Of a DNA stretch of 11,205 nucleotides, positions 1 through 5,649 are shown in pieces. Origin of the DNA: Cyclobacteriaceae bacterium (GTDB lineage: Bacteria; Bacteroidota; Bacteroidia; Cytophagales; Cyclobacteriaceae); assembly GCA_025363495.1 (NCBI GenBank), contig JANYDR010000083.1, positions 1-11,205 on the forward strand, in the 5' to 3' direction. The notes under the pieces are model-generated. The model ran no database searches and had not been told where the DNA came from. It worked only from the letters and a program-made list of their open reading frames with translations. Both the position numbers and the translations under genes were made by a program. Numbering within the stretch: position 1 is the stretch's first letter; every line of letters starts with the position of its first letter.

Positions 1-1639
1 ATGGTTCAAGGTAGTTTTCAATCGCTACCCGGTATTCTTCCGGACAGGTCAGGATATCTGAAAGGAGAGGAGCATTTCTTGTCCACTCCACTTTCTTTTT
101 CAGGAACTTGATGGCCTCAGGGAACCCTTCAAGGTTTTCAACCAATGATTTTGTGAGCTGGTATTCATTCTGACGGGCATCCAGCTTTCTTCCGGTCTCC
201 GTCATTTCATCCCGGATCATTTCAATGGTTTTTTCCAATGAACTGATCCTTGACAGAACATCATTCTCCTCCTGCTTTATCTTTTCGAGGACAAGATTTT
301 TTTCCTGAATCTCATCTTGCAATACCACCAGCTTGTTTTCAAACTCTACCAGACTTGTGCTTCGGTGGTGGGTATCAGAAGTGGTACGATCAATTTCCTG
401 TTTGAGGGAAGTAATTTGAATTTCTCTAATTTCAACGTCTTTGTTCGTTTGAAAATGCTCTTCCTGTTTTGCGCGATGTAATTGACGCAATGCATCAACA
501 TCTATCTGTAGTTGTGATGTCGATATTTTCTGAGATTCATATTCAGACTTGATCGAATCGGCCTTACCTGAAATCTCATCGAGAATACCTTGTGCCAATG
601 TACCTTCCTGTTGAAGGCTATCAATGGCAAAATGTCCACGTTCGGCACTCTTCTTATCCTGATCGATCTGGTCTCTCAGGCTGGATGCACGATCATTCAA
701 AAAGCGTAAACGCTCATTATTGATTTGCTTTTCACTTTCATGGTGACGAATGTTGGTCACATGATCGTTAATTGCTTTCTGTCGTGTGGAGAGCGTCTTC
801 TCTTTTGTAATCAGATCTGTCTTCTCTTTTTCGATCGATGACTCTTTCTCTGCAATCTCAGCAGTTAGCTTAAGCTTGCGATCACTTTCTTCTTCAATCA
901 AATGATTGACGTGATTAAACTTGTCTTTTTGTTTATTGACAACAACCTTAGCCAGGAGAATACTCTTTTCTTTATAATCTTCTTTAGCCTTATAATAAGT
1001 TTCTGTTTGTTTCGCCTGTTTCTCAAGGCTCTTCATATTCTTTTCAATCTCAAAAAGAAGATCATCCACACGCTCGAGATCGGCGTCGGTATCCTCCAGT
1101 TTCTTGAGCGTTTCTTTCTTGCGCTTTTTAAATTTTGAAATACCTGCCGCTTCTTCGAAAAGTGTGCGGCGTGAATTATCACGGTCATTCAAAAGATCGT
1201 CTACCATTCCCAGCTCAATAATGGCGTAACTGTTGGAAGCCACACCAGTATCAAGGAACATGTTGGTAATATCTTTCAGGCGGCAGGTGACGCCGTTGAG
1301 AAGGTATTCACTTTCTCCTGAACGGTACAACCGGCGAGTGATCGTGATTTGCGCGTACTCAGTTGGTAATAAATTTTTGGTATTGTTAATCGTAAGAGAA
1401 ACCTCTGCCATTTGCTGAGGAGACCTGGTGCTCGTGCCGTTGAAAATGATATTTTCCATCTTCTCCGACCGTAATGCACTCGTCTTCTGCTCTCCAAGAA
1501 CCCAGCGTATTGAATCAACCACATTGGATTTGCCGCAGCCGTTAGGACCTACAATTCCTGTGATTCCCTCGTCAAAATTAATTACAATCTTATCGGCAAA
1601 GCTCTTGAAGCCTTTGATTTCTAATTTGGCTAGCTGCAT
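1..1639 (-). CDS. smc: Chromosome segregation ATPase SMC, N-terminal part (cut by window edge)
   Basis: SMC forms the dimeric core of the bacterial condensin (with ScpA and ScpB) that compacts and segregates the nucleoid. The reading frame is open from an ATG at 1639 to the window edge, giving 546 residues, a little under half of the usual ~1170-1190. Visible in order: the start MQLAKLEIKGFKSFADK, Walker A GPNGCGKS (residues 31-38), the R-loop-like stretch around SALRSEKMENIIF (54-66), and the conserved RRTLFEEAAGISKFKKRK (157-174). A long Lys/Glu-rich coiled-coil arm follows, then LLSDILTCPEEYRVAIENYL near the edge, which is the beginning of the hinge domain. The usual Q-loop IxQG reads IELG (141-144), so the glutamine is replaced by leucine. 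The C-terminal head lies outside the window. The gene is divergent from the small membrane protein at 1790. Identification is firm; the remainder cannot be judged. Confidence 0.97.
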   Translation of the reverse strand, partial: MQLAKLEIKGFKSFADKIVINFDEGITGIVGPNGCGKSNVVDSIRWVLGEQKTSALRSEKMENIIFNGTSTRSPQQMAEVSLTINNTKNLLPTEYAQITITRRLYRSGESEYLLNGVTCRLKDITNMFLDTGVASNSYAIIELGMVDDLLNDRDNSRRTLFEEAAGISKFKKRKKETLKKLEDTDADLERVDDLLFEIEKNMKSLEKQAKQTETYYKAKEDYKEKSILLAKVVVNKQKDKFNHVNHLIEEESDRKLKLTAEIAEKESSIEKEKTDLITKEKTLSTRQKAINDHVTNIRHHESEKQINNERLRFLNDRASSLRDQIDQDKKSAERGHFAIDSLQQEGTLAQGILDEISGKADSIKSEYESQKISTSQLQIDVDALRQLHRAKQEEHFQTNKDVEIREIQITSLKQEIDRTTSDTHHRSTSLVEFENKLVVLQDEIQEKNLVLEKIKQEENDVLSRISSLEKTIEMIRDEMTETGRKLDARQNEYQLTKSLVENLEGFPEAIKFLKKKVEWTRNAPLLSDILTCPEEYRVAIENYLEP

Positions 1640-1675
1640 TCTCTGAAAAGTGGTTATTCGCGTTAATAAAGTTGG

Positions 1676-1683
1676 CAAAGATA
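1676..1683 (-). promoter_or_regulatory. Putative -7 promoter box for smc
   Basis: On the minus strand this reads TATCTTTG, an exact match to the Bacteroidota -7 consensus TAnnTTTG. It lies 36 bases before the smc ATG, which predicts a leader of roughly 30 bases. No convincing TTTG -33 box is found about 20 bases upstream. Confidence 0.55.
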
Positions 1684-1774
1684 GAAGGAAATATGAATCG
1701 TAATGACTGTTTTTTTCGACTTAAACCATCGCTTTAAGCTAACGTTAACAGTGCCAACCAATTGATTAAATTAA

Positions 1775-1782
1775 TATCTTTG
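1775..1782 (+). promoter_or_regulatory. Putative -7 promoter box for the 1790 gene
   Basis: TATCTTTG matches TAnnTTTG exactly, but ends only 7 bases before the ATG at 1790. Transcription would begin at or a base or two before the start codon, which predicts a leaderless or near-leaderless mRNA. No good -33 TTTG is present at the expected distance. Confidence 0.45.
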
Positions 1783-1789
1783 GTAATCA

Positions 1790-2356
1790 ATGGATGAATT
1801 AAAAATCTTATTCTGGATCGTTATCGCGCTGGTATATCTTTTTGCCCGAAAGAAGAAAAAGCCAGCTCCTCCAACATCTTCCCAACCTGCGGACTCAGAG
1901 GAGTACGAAACACAGGCGCCCACCAGCAACAAGCCCATGACTTTTGAGGATTTGCTGCGTGAAATTGAAGGCTCTAAAAAGCCCGAACGTAATCCTCTTC
2001 CAGTTCCCAAGCCATTTGTTCAGGAGCCAGTAAAGCCTGAATGGCAACCGTATAATTATGATGAGGAAGTTATTAAAGAGAAGAAGCAGAAGCCGCTGGA
2101 AGATACCAATTACGACTACCGTAAGCACGACAAGATATACGAGGAATATGACAATGCTACCAAATATGCTTTTCTAAGACCTTCCCTCGAAGAAACAATG
2201 AAGATTGAAGATACAATTGTACGCTTCAATCAATTCAAAGGATACCAGACAGAAACCAAGTCCCGTTTCCGGGATGATTTACTCAGAGAGTTGAAAAATC
2301 CTCAGAGCTTCAGGAAGGCGTTTATATTGAGTGAGATACTTCAGAGGAAGTTTTGA
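1790..2356 (+). CDS. Membrane-anchored hypothetical protein (188 aa)
   Basis: I do not recognise a named family. The protein starts with a hydrophobic segment (residues about 5-19, ILFWIVIALVYLFA) followed at once by RKKKK, so it is probably a single-pass anchor with the bulk in the cytoplasm. Residues 25-100 are Pro/Glu/Lys-rich and look disordered, with one short helix-like island at TFEDLLREIEG (51-61). The C-terminal third has a likely folded helix, DLLRELKNPQSFRKAFILSE (163-182), ending ILQRKF. A terminal SEILxRK-type motif is, from memory, seen in other uncharacterised Bacteroidota proteins. ATG 1790 is chosen because it keeps the membrane segment. The ATG at 1794 is out of frame, and the next in-frame ATG (residue 50) would remove the anchor. 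It is divergent from smc and converges on the acyl-CoA reductase gene through an inverted heptamer repeat. Confidence 0.85.
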   Translation: MDELKILFWIVIALVYLFARKKKKPAPPTSSQPADSEEYETQAPTSNKPMTFEDLLREIEGSKKPERNPLPVPKPFVQEPVKPEWQPYNYDEEVIKEKKQKPLEDTNYDYRKHDKIYEEYDNATKYAFLRPSLEETMKIEDTIVRFNQFKGYQTETKSRFRDDLLRELKNPQSFRKAFILSEILQRKF

Positions 2357-2450
2357 ATTGGGTATCCGGCATTAGGGATTAGGACACATTCAAATAAGTA
2401 TTGAGTAACAGATGCGAACGTGTCCTAATGCCTAATGCCCAATACCTAAT
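2357..2450. repeat. Inverted arms of 7-bp degenerate repeats between convergent genes
   Basis: Directly after the stop codon at 2354-2356 come four heptamers (2357-2384): ATTGGGT, ATCCGGC, ATTAGGG, ATTAGGA. From 2423 to 2450 there are four more on the opposite strand: TCCTAAT, GCCTAAT, GCCCAAT, ACCTAAT. The arms 2361-2387 and 2420-2446 are complementary at 24 of 27 positions, and the stem extends outwards to 2357/2450 with one G-T wobble, leaving a 32-base loop. It fills the whole gap between two convergent genes and could fold in RNA from either strand. There is no T-tract beside either arm, so it is not a standard intrinsic terminator, though it might still stop or protect both transcripts. 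Confidence 0.85.
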
Positions 2451-2451
2451 A

Positions 2452-3462
2452 TTAAATCCCTTTAAGAAATTTCATCGTATCAACATTATCCGCATAATCA
2501 TCCACTTCCGGAAACTGTGCTTTTCCAAAAGGGATGCTATCAGTAAACCAACCCCGTGCAGAAGTAATTACCTGGAGTTTTCCCCGGTGCAGATCAATCT
2601 TCTCTTTCAGTTCATGCTGACTTTTATATTTTTCATAATACACAACCGAAATAGGGGAGACGAGGCCTTCATTTTCCCGAAGAATAAAGAAACCACTATC
2701 CAGAAAGGGTTCCTGGTTCATTAATAGAATGGATCGCTGGTAACTGTAATTATTAGCATACTTATGATGATGAAGCAGATGATGGAAAGATTGCCAGCTA
2801 TCGATGAGCGGAACCAGATCAAACTCTTCCGGAACATATACCTTTGAAACATTGCGACAACCCAGGCCAAAGTAGCTGAACACATCTTTACCAAGAAGCG
2901 CAAACTCTTCTTTTGGTTCTTCACCCAACAAGACAGCGCAAGAAGACCTGTTCTTCCTGATGATATGAGGAACCTTCCTGAAATAGTATTCAAAATAGCG
3001 TGACGTGTTATCACTGCCGGTAGCAATCATGGCATCAACGCCATTTAGCTTTTCTTCTATTGAAATACAATCTGAAAATTCCGGTGCTATTGAAATCAGT
3101 TTATCGATAATGAATTTCAATAGAACAGTATCCTGAGAGCTTAGTTTGGCTTTGATCCTGTGGCCTGATAATAAAATGCAAAGGAAGTCGTGAAAACCCA
3201 CCGCCGGTATATTACCAGCCATGGCAACCCCCACCGTCTTGATCGAAGATGGTTCTGGCGAATAAGACGATGCCCAGGAAGTAAGCTTGGTACGTTGCAA
3301 CAGGACTTCGATTCCCGTTAGAGAAAGAAAGATACTCTCCTCTGTAAACCAAGGATTTTCATTTTTTGCTTTTTCAGCAAGATCTGTCCGATCATTCTGT
3401 CCAAGGTCCTTTATTATATCGCCTACTCTGCAAAAGGAATCTATTCTATCTGATAACTTCAT
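2452..3462 (-). CDS. LuxC-type acyl-CoA reductase
   Basis: A 336-residue protein of the LuxC acyl-CoA/acyl-ACP reductase family (aldehyde-dehydrogenase fold). LuxC enzymes transfer a fatty acyl group to a catalytic cysteine and reduce it with NADPH to an aldehyde. Visible: VAMAGNIPAVGFHDFLCIL (79-97), KAKLSSQD (104-111, cofactor-site region), IATGSDNTSRYFEYYF (146-161), FGLGCRNVSKVYVPEEFD (198-215) with the presumed catalytic Cys202, NNYSYQR (237-243), PFGKAQ (311-316) and a terminal DNVDTMKFLKGI. It appears intact, although shorter than Vibrio LuxC (about 480 residues). No lux genes are nearby, so a bioluminescence role is not expected and the acyl substrate is unknown. It is divergent from the ferredoxin gene across a 94-base gap. 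Pairing of this reductase with a 4Fe-4S ferredoxin is, from memory, a recurrent Bacteroidota arrangement. Confidence 0.88.
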   Translation of the reverse strand: MKLSDRIDSFCRVGDIIKDLGQNDRTDLAEKAKNENPWFTEESIFLSLTGIEVLLQRTKLTSWASSYSPEPSSIKTVGVAMAGNIPAVGFHDFLCILLSGHRIKAKLSSQDTVLLKFIIDKLISIAPEFSDCISIEEKLNGVDAMIATGSDNTSRYFEYYFRKVPHIIRKNRSSCAVLLGEEPKEEFALLGKDVFSYFGLGCRNVSKVYVPEEFDLVPLIDSWQSFHHLLHHHKYANNYSYQRSILLMNQEPFLDSGFFILRENEGLVSPISVVYYEKYKSQHELKEKIDLHRGKLQVITSARGWFTDSIPFGKAQFPEVDDYADNVDTMKFLKGI

Positions 3463-3485
3463 TTCTATTGTTTAAACTTTCAAGG

Positions 3486-3505
3486 CTGTCTTTGTGTTTT
3501 GACAG
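3486..3505. promoter_or_regulatory. Short inverted repeat over the ferredoxin -33 region
   Basis: CTGTC (3486-3490) and GACAG (3501-3505) form a dyad with a 10-base spacer. It covers the -33 TTTG of the ferredoxin promoter and lies between the two divergent genes, a sensible operator position. The arms are only 5 bp, so chance is a real possibility. Confidence 0.3.
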
Positions 3506-3528
3506 TAATTCAAAGGATGGTATTTTTG
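3498..3528 (+). promoter_or_regulatory. Promoter of the ferredoxin gene (-33/-7)
   Basis: TTTG at 3498-3501 is followed by a 19-base spacer and TATTTTTG at 3521-3528. Both boxes match the Bacteroidota consensus (TTTG, about 19-21 bases, TAnnTTTG) exactly. The ATG is 28 bases beyond the -7 box, giving a leader of roughly 22 bases. This is the best promoter in the window. Confidence 0.78.
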
Positions 3529-3556
3529 CAGCAAAATTAGAGGAAACAAGTAAAGA

Positions 3557-3919
3557 ATGGCGATTAAGATCACAGAAGAGTGTATTAACTGCGGAGCCTG
3601 TGAGCCCGAATGCCCCAATACCGCTATTTACGAAGGGGGAAGGGAATGGAATTGGGCTGGCGGTACAAAACTTACGGCATTGGTTGAACTGGGAGACGGC
3701 TCCAAAGTCGAGGCAAAATCCTCCCAGGAGCCCGTTTCAAATGAATTCTATTACATCGTATCAGGAAAGTGCACCGAATGTACAGGCTTCCATGAAGAGC
3801 CTCAGTGTGCAGCAGTTTGCCCTGTAGACTGTTGTGTTCCGGACCCTGATCATGTTGAAACAAAGGAAGCACTCGCTATTAAGAAGGCGTGGCTGCATCA
3901 GGAGGAACTACAATCGTAA
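3557..3919 (+). CDS. 2[4Fe-4S] ferredoxin (dicluster domain protein)
   Basis: A 120-residue cytoplasmic electron carrier with two 4Fe-4S cluster motifs. The first is C9-x2-C12-x2-C15-x3-C19-P. The second is C72-x2-C75-x8-C84-x3-C88-P with further cysteines at 92 and 93. The 8-residue insertion between C75 and C84 is the hallmark of the Allochromatium (Alvin)-type ferredoxins, which have low-potential clusters. About 52 residues separate the two motifs, more than in compact bacterial ferredoxins, and this stretch contains the aromatic-rich REWNWAGG (29-36). The C-terminal tail (about 96-120) is probably an alpha helix. The ATG at 3557 follows an AG-rich stretch (AGAGGAAACAAG) and an excellent promoter. 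The electron partner is unknown. The divergent acyl-CoA reductase is an obvious candidate by position, but LuxC enzymes normally use NADPH, so a direct link is inference only. Confidence 0.93.
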   Translation: MAIKITEECINCGACEPECPNTAIYEGGREWNWAGGTKLTALVELGDGSKVEAKSSQEPVSNEFYYIVSGKCTECTGFHEEPQCAAVCPVDCCVPDPDHVETKEALAIKKAWLHQEELQS

Positions 3920-4061
3920 TTTAGGTATTAGGCATTGGGTATTGGAAATGCATCGCACTACTTCAATAGAGTGCCCTCAATGTATGGTAATGAATTAATA
4001 CCCAAATTAATTTATCCAAAACTTGATCATCAAATAGGTCTCCCGATACCTAATACGCATT
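3920..4061. repeat. Inverted heptamer repeats flanking a convergent gap
   Basis: Starting one base after the ferredoxin stop codon are TTTAGGT, ATTAGGC, ATTGGGT, ATTGGAA (3920-3947). At the other end, just before the DUF58 stop codon, the opposite strand carries TCCCGAT, ACCTAAT, ACGCATT (4041-4061). Segments 3925-3939 and 4042-4056 are complementary at 13 of 15 positions. The enclosed ~100 bases have no credible gene. They hold a weak AT-only hairpin (AATTAAT 3993-3999 with ATTAATT 4006-4012). The heptamer unit is the same as in the 2357-2450 repeat. Confidence 0.75.
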
Positions 4062-4063
4062 TA

Positions 4064-4972
4064 TTACTTCATCTTCGATCTCTTTATTAAATACGCTTGT
4101 AGTACGGTAAAGTAATCCGTTTGGGTATTTGCCGAAATGAAATCAATCTTAAGCTGGTTGCATTTAAGCTTGAGTGTCTCATGAAATTCCTCCAGCGAAG
4201 TGACGTACCGGCTCTTTATCTCTCCTGGATTCAGTTTTAATTTCTCACCGCTTTCAAGATCAACAAATTCATAAGGTCTTTCTTCAAAATTAAAGGCAAG
4301 CTCAGTTTCATGGTCACTTACATGGAAAAGTAAGACCTCGTGTTTGTTATGTTTTAAATGCTGAAGAGCTTTAAATACATCTTCGGGATCTTCTGCGCTG
4401 TCAAACATGTCGCTGAAAAGAATTACCAGCGAACGCTTATGGATTTTCTCTGCAATGGCGTGCAGAACTTCTGAGACTCTGGTTGTCTTCTGAGACTTGG
4501 CCTGTGAATCCAATGTTCTTTCGAGAAGCGCAAAGACCTTGTCAAGATGCGAAGCGGCAGACTTTATAGGTGTTAATTCGTCGATTTTATCAGAGAAGAG
4601 ACAAAGGCCAACTGCGTCCCGTTGTTTATGAAGTAAGTAGGCGAGGGCGGAAGCAGCGTTCACACTGAACCTAAGTTTGGCGAGCGTGTTGGCGGGATAG
4701 TACATTGAGGAGGAGCAATTGAGGGCTATAAGACAACGCAGATTTGTTTCTTCTTCGTATTGTTTGGTATAGAGCCGGTCGGTCCGGGCAAATACTTTCC
4801 AATTGATGTGCCGGGTGCTCTGGCCTTCGTTATAAAGGCGATGCTCCGCAAATTCCACAGAAAATCCATGATAGGGAGACTTGTGAAGCCCAGTTATGAA
4901 GCCTTCAACAAGCTGTTTTGCCAATAATTCAAGGCTGCCTGTCTTTCGGGTATCATTTAATTTAGTGGTCAC
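4064..4972 (-). CDS. DUF58 protein with VWA-like fold
   Basis: A 302-residue DUF58-family protein. The family signature is clear: RHINWKVFARTDRLYTKQYEEE (residues 54-75). It is followed by a VWA/integrin-I-like domain with LIALNCSSSMYYP (81-93), DAVGLCLFSD (119-128) and LVILFSDMFD (182-191). The metal-ion-dependent adhesion site (MIDAS) normally begins DxSxS. Here the first residue is Asn85 (codon AAT), giving NCSSS, so metal binding may be altered. Asp188 of the later strand is kept. Such proteins usually sit beside a MoxR AAA+ ATPase and BatA-like genes; none is adjacent here. No membrane segment or signal peptide is seen. The start is GTG at 4972: a stop lies 7 codons upstream, the nearby ATG at 4956 is out of frame, and the first in-frame Met is residue 90. 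The exact role is unknown; family members are often linked to protein-complex assembly with MoxR. Confidence 0.9.
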   Translation of the reverse strand: MTTKLNDTRKTGSLELLAKQLVEGFITGLHKSPYHGFSVEFAEHRLYNEGQSTRHINWKVFARTDRLYTKQYEEETNLRCLIALNCSSSMYYPANTLAKLRFSVNAASALAYLLHKQRDAVGLCLFSDKIDELTPIKSAASHLDKVFALLERTLDSQAKSQKTTRVSEVLHAIAEKIHKRSLVILFSDMFDSAEDPEDVFKALQHLKHNKHEVLLFHVSDHETELAFNFEERPYEFVDLESGEKLKLNPGEIKSRYVTSLEEFHETLKLKCNQLKIDFISANTQTDYFTVLQAYLIKRSKMK

Positions 4973-5057
4973 GGGCTTTGAAAAATGTAATTATAAGCTT
5001 TATTTAAAGGTTCCAAATCAAAAGTAACGCAGAGATGACTGTTTTTATTGGTCAGAG

Positions 5058-5088
5058 TTTGCAATAATTTTTGAAACTATTATATTCG
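5058..5088 (+). promoter_or_regulatory. Promoter of the DUF3276 gene
   Basis: TTTG at 5058-5061, a 19-base spacer, then TATATTCG at 5081-5088, which matches TAnnTTTG at all but one fixed position. The predicted leader is about 35 bases. The -7 box is embedded in a perfect palindrome described separately. Confidence 0.55.
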
Positions 5089-5094
5089 AATATA
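5081..5094. promoter_or_regulatory. 14-bp perfect palindrome over the -7 box
   Basis: TATATTCGAATATA is its own reverse complement and covers the predicted -7 box and transcription start of the DUF3276 gene. The position suits a repressor operator. A palindrome of this length is expected about once by chance in a window this size, so only its placement makes it notable. Confidence 0.3.
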
Positions 5095-5099
5095 CCTTG

Positions 5100-5127
5100 A
5101 CCCTAACGCACAACCCTAAACCTACGA
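5100..5127. repeat. Degenerate 7-bp repeats in the DUF3276 leader
   Basis: Four heptamers, ACCCTAA, CGCACAA, CCCTAAA, CCTACGA, end three bases before the GTG start. The match is looser than at the other loci, but the CCTAA core and 7-bp spacing agree. They would form most of the 5' leader of the transcript. Confidence 0.45.
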
Positions 5128-5130
5128 TCT

Positions 5131-5499
5131 GTGGAAGAGAATAAGAACGGAAGAGATGAAATTTACTCCGAAAAAGTAAAGGCTGGTAAGCGTACCTATT
5201 TCTTTGATGTGAAGTCAACCCGGTCTAACGACTACTACCTCACTATCACCGAAAGCAAGAAACGGTACAACAAAGATGATGAGGGTTTTACATACGAAAA
5301 GCATAAAATTTTTCTCTATAAGGAGGATTTTAACAAGTTCATGGACGCGTTGAATAATACTGTGAACCATGTTAAAAATGAGCTGATGCCTGGAGTTGAT
5401 TTTACGCAATTTGATCACGTTCGTGAAGAGCGTGAGGAAGTAGCAGTAGAAGCAAAGCCAACAACGGCCACGGTAGATACCGAACTTAAATGGGATTGA
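5131..5499 (+). CDS. DUF3276 / PUR-family nucleic-acid-binding protein
   Basis: A 122-residue protein with the typical DUF3276 core: IYSEKVKAGKRTYFFDVKST (11-30), RSNDYYLTITESKKR (31-45), then EKHKIFLYKEDFNKFMDALN (56-75). The family has a PUR-repeat (whirly-like) fold related to Borrelia BpuR and eukaryotic Pur-alpha, which bind single-stranded DNA and RNA. A general nucleic-acid-binding role is therefore likely, but no target is known. The region from about residue 98 is acidic and low-complexity and probably disordered, ending TELKWD. The start is GTG at 5131; it places MEENKNGRDEIYSEK at the N-terminus, the layout expected for the family, and no in-frame ATG precedes the core. The gene is divergent from the DUF58 gene and is followed by a clear terminator, so it is probably transcribed alone. 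Confidence 0.9.
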   Translation: MEENKNGRDEIYSEKVKAGKRTYFFDVKSTRSNDYYLTITESKKRYNKDDEGFTYEKHKIFLYKEDFNKFMDALNNTVNHVKNELMPGVDFTQFDHVREEREEVAVEAKPTTATVDTELKWD

Positions 5500-5511
5500 T
5501 TAAAGAAACTA

Positions 5512-5539
5512 TACCTAGTACCTAAACCTAAAAACCCTG
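5512..5539. repeat. Degenerate 7-bp repeats after the DUF3276 gene
   Basis: TACCTAG, TACCTAA, ACCTAAA, AACCCTG run in 7-bp register beginning 12 bases after the stop. The last one and a half units also form the left arm of the terminator hairpin, so the repeat and terminator share sequence. Confidence 0.6.
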
Positions 5540-5558
5540 GAGTGATTCAGGGTTTTTT
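5530..5558 (+). terminator. Intrinsic terminator of the DUF3276 gene
   Basis: AAAACCCTG (5531-5539) pairs perfectly with CAGGGTTTT (5548-5556) around an 8-base loop. The T-tract continues to 5558, and one further A-T pair (5530/5557) is possible. It lies 31 bases after the stop codon. The A-rich left side could let it work on the opposite strand too, but no gene faces it there. Confidence 0.9.
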
Positions 5559-5563
5559 AATTA

Positions 5564-5619
5564 GATGCCAGGCACCAGTTGCCCGGCCCCCGGTAACTTG
5601 TAACTGGTATCCGGTAACC
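5564..5619. repeat. Eight degenerate 7-bp repeats upstream of ychF
   Basis: Eight consecutive heptamers in strict register: GATGCCA, GGCACCA, GTTGCCC, GGCCCCC, GGTAACT, TGTAACT, GGTATCC, GGTAACC. The unit drifts along the array towards GGTAACC. The array begins just after the DUF3276 terminator and ends three bases before the ychF -7 box, so it occupies the whole upstream promoter region. Confidence 0.8.
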
Positions 5620-5630
5620 TACTATATTTG
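5598..5630 (+). promoter_or_regulatory. Promoter of ychF
   Basis: TATATTTG at 5623-5630 is an exact -7 box, ending 19 bases before the ATG (leader about 13 bases). The only -33 candidate is a partial TTG at 5598-5600 with a 22-base spacer, lying inside the heptamer array. Confidence 0.6.
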
Positions 5631-5649
5631 CGCCCTGATTTAAAAAAAT

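Noticed and set aside
902..1138. A hydrophobic plus-strand open frame of 78 residues
   Set aside because: It is antisense to the smc coiled-coil region. Lys/Glu-rich coding read backwards gives Phe/Leu-rich frames, so the membrane-like look is an artefact.
2357..2450. The inverted repeat as an insertion-sequence end or MITE
   Set aside because: There is no target duplication, no transposase and no internal element. The arms are made of tandem heptamers, which explains the symmetry better.
2452..3462. A bioluminescence (lux) operon
   Set aside because: Only a LuxC-type reductase is present. No luciferase (luxAB), luxD or luxE is seen, and the neighbours are unrelated.
3366..3827. A 153-residue plus-strand frame overlapping the ferredoxin gene
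   Set aside because: It runs through the acyl-CoA reductase start, the promoter and the ferredoxin gene in another frame. The ferredoxin frame has the cysteine motifs.
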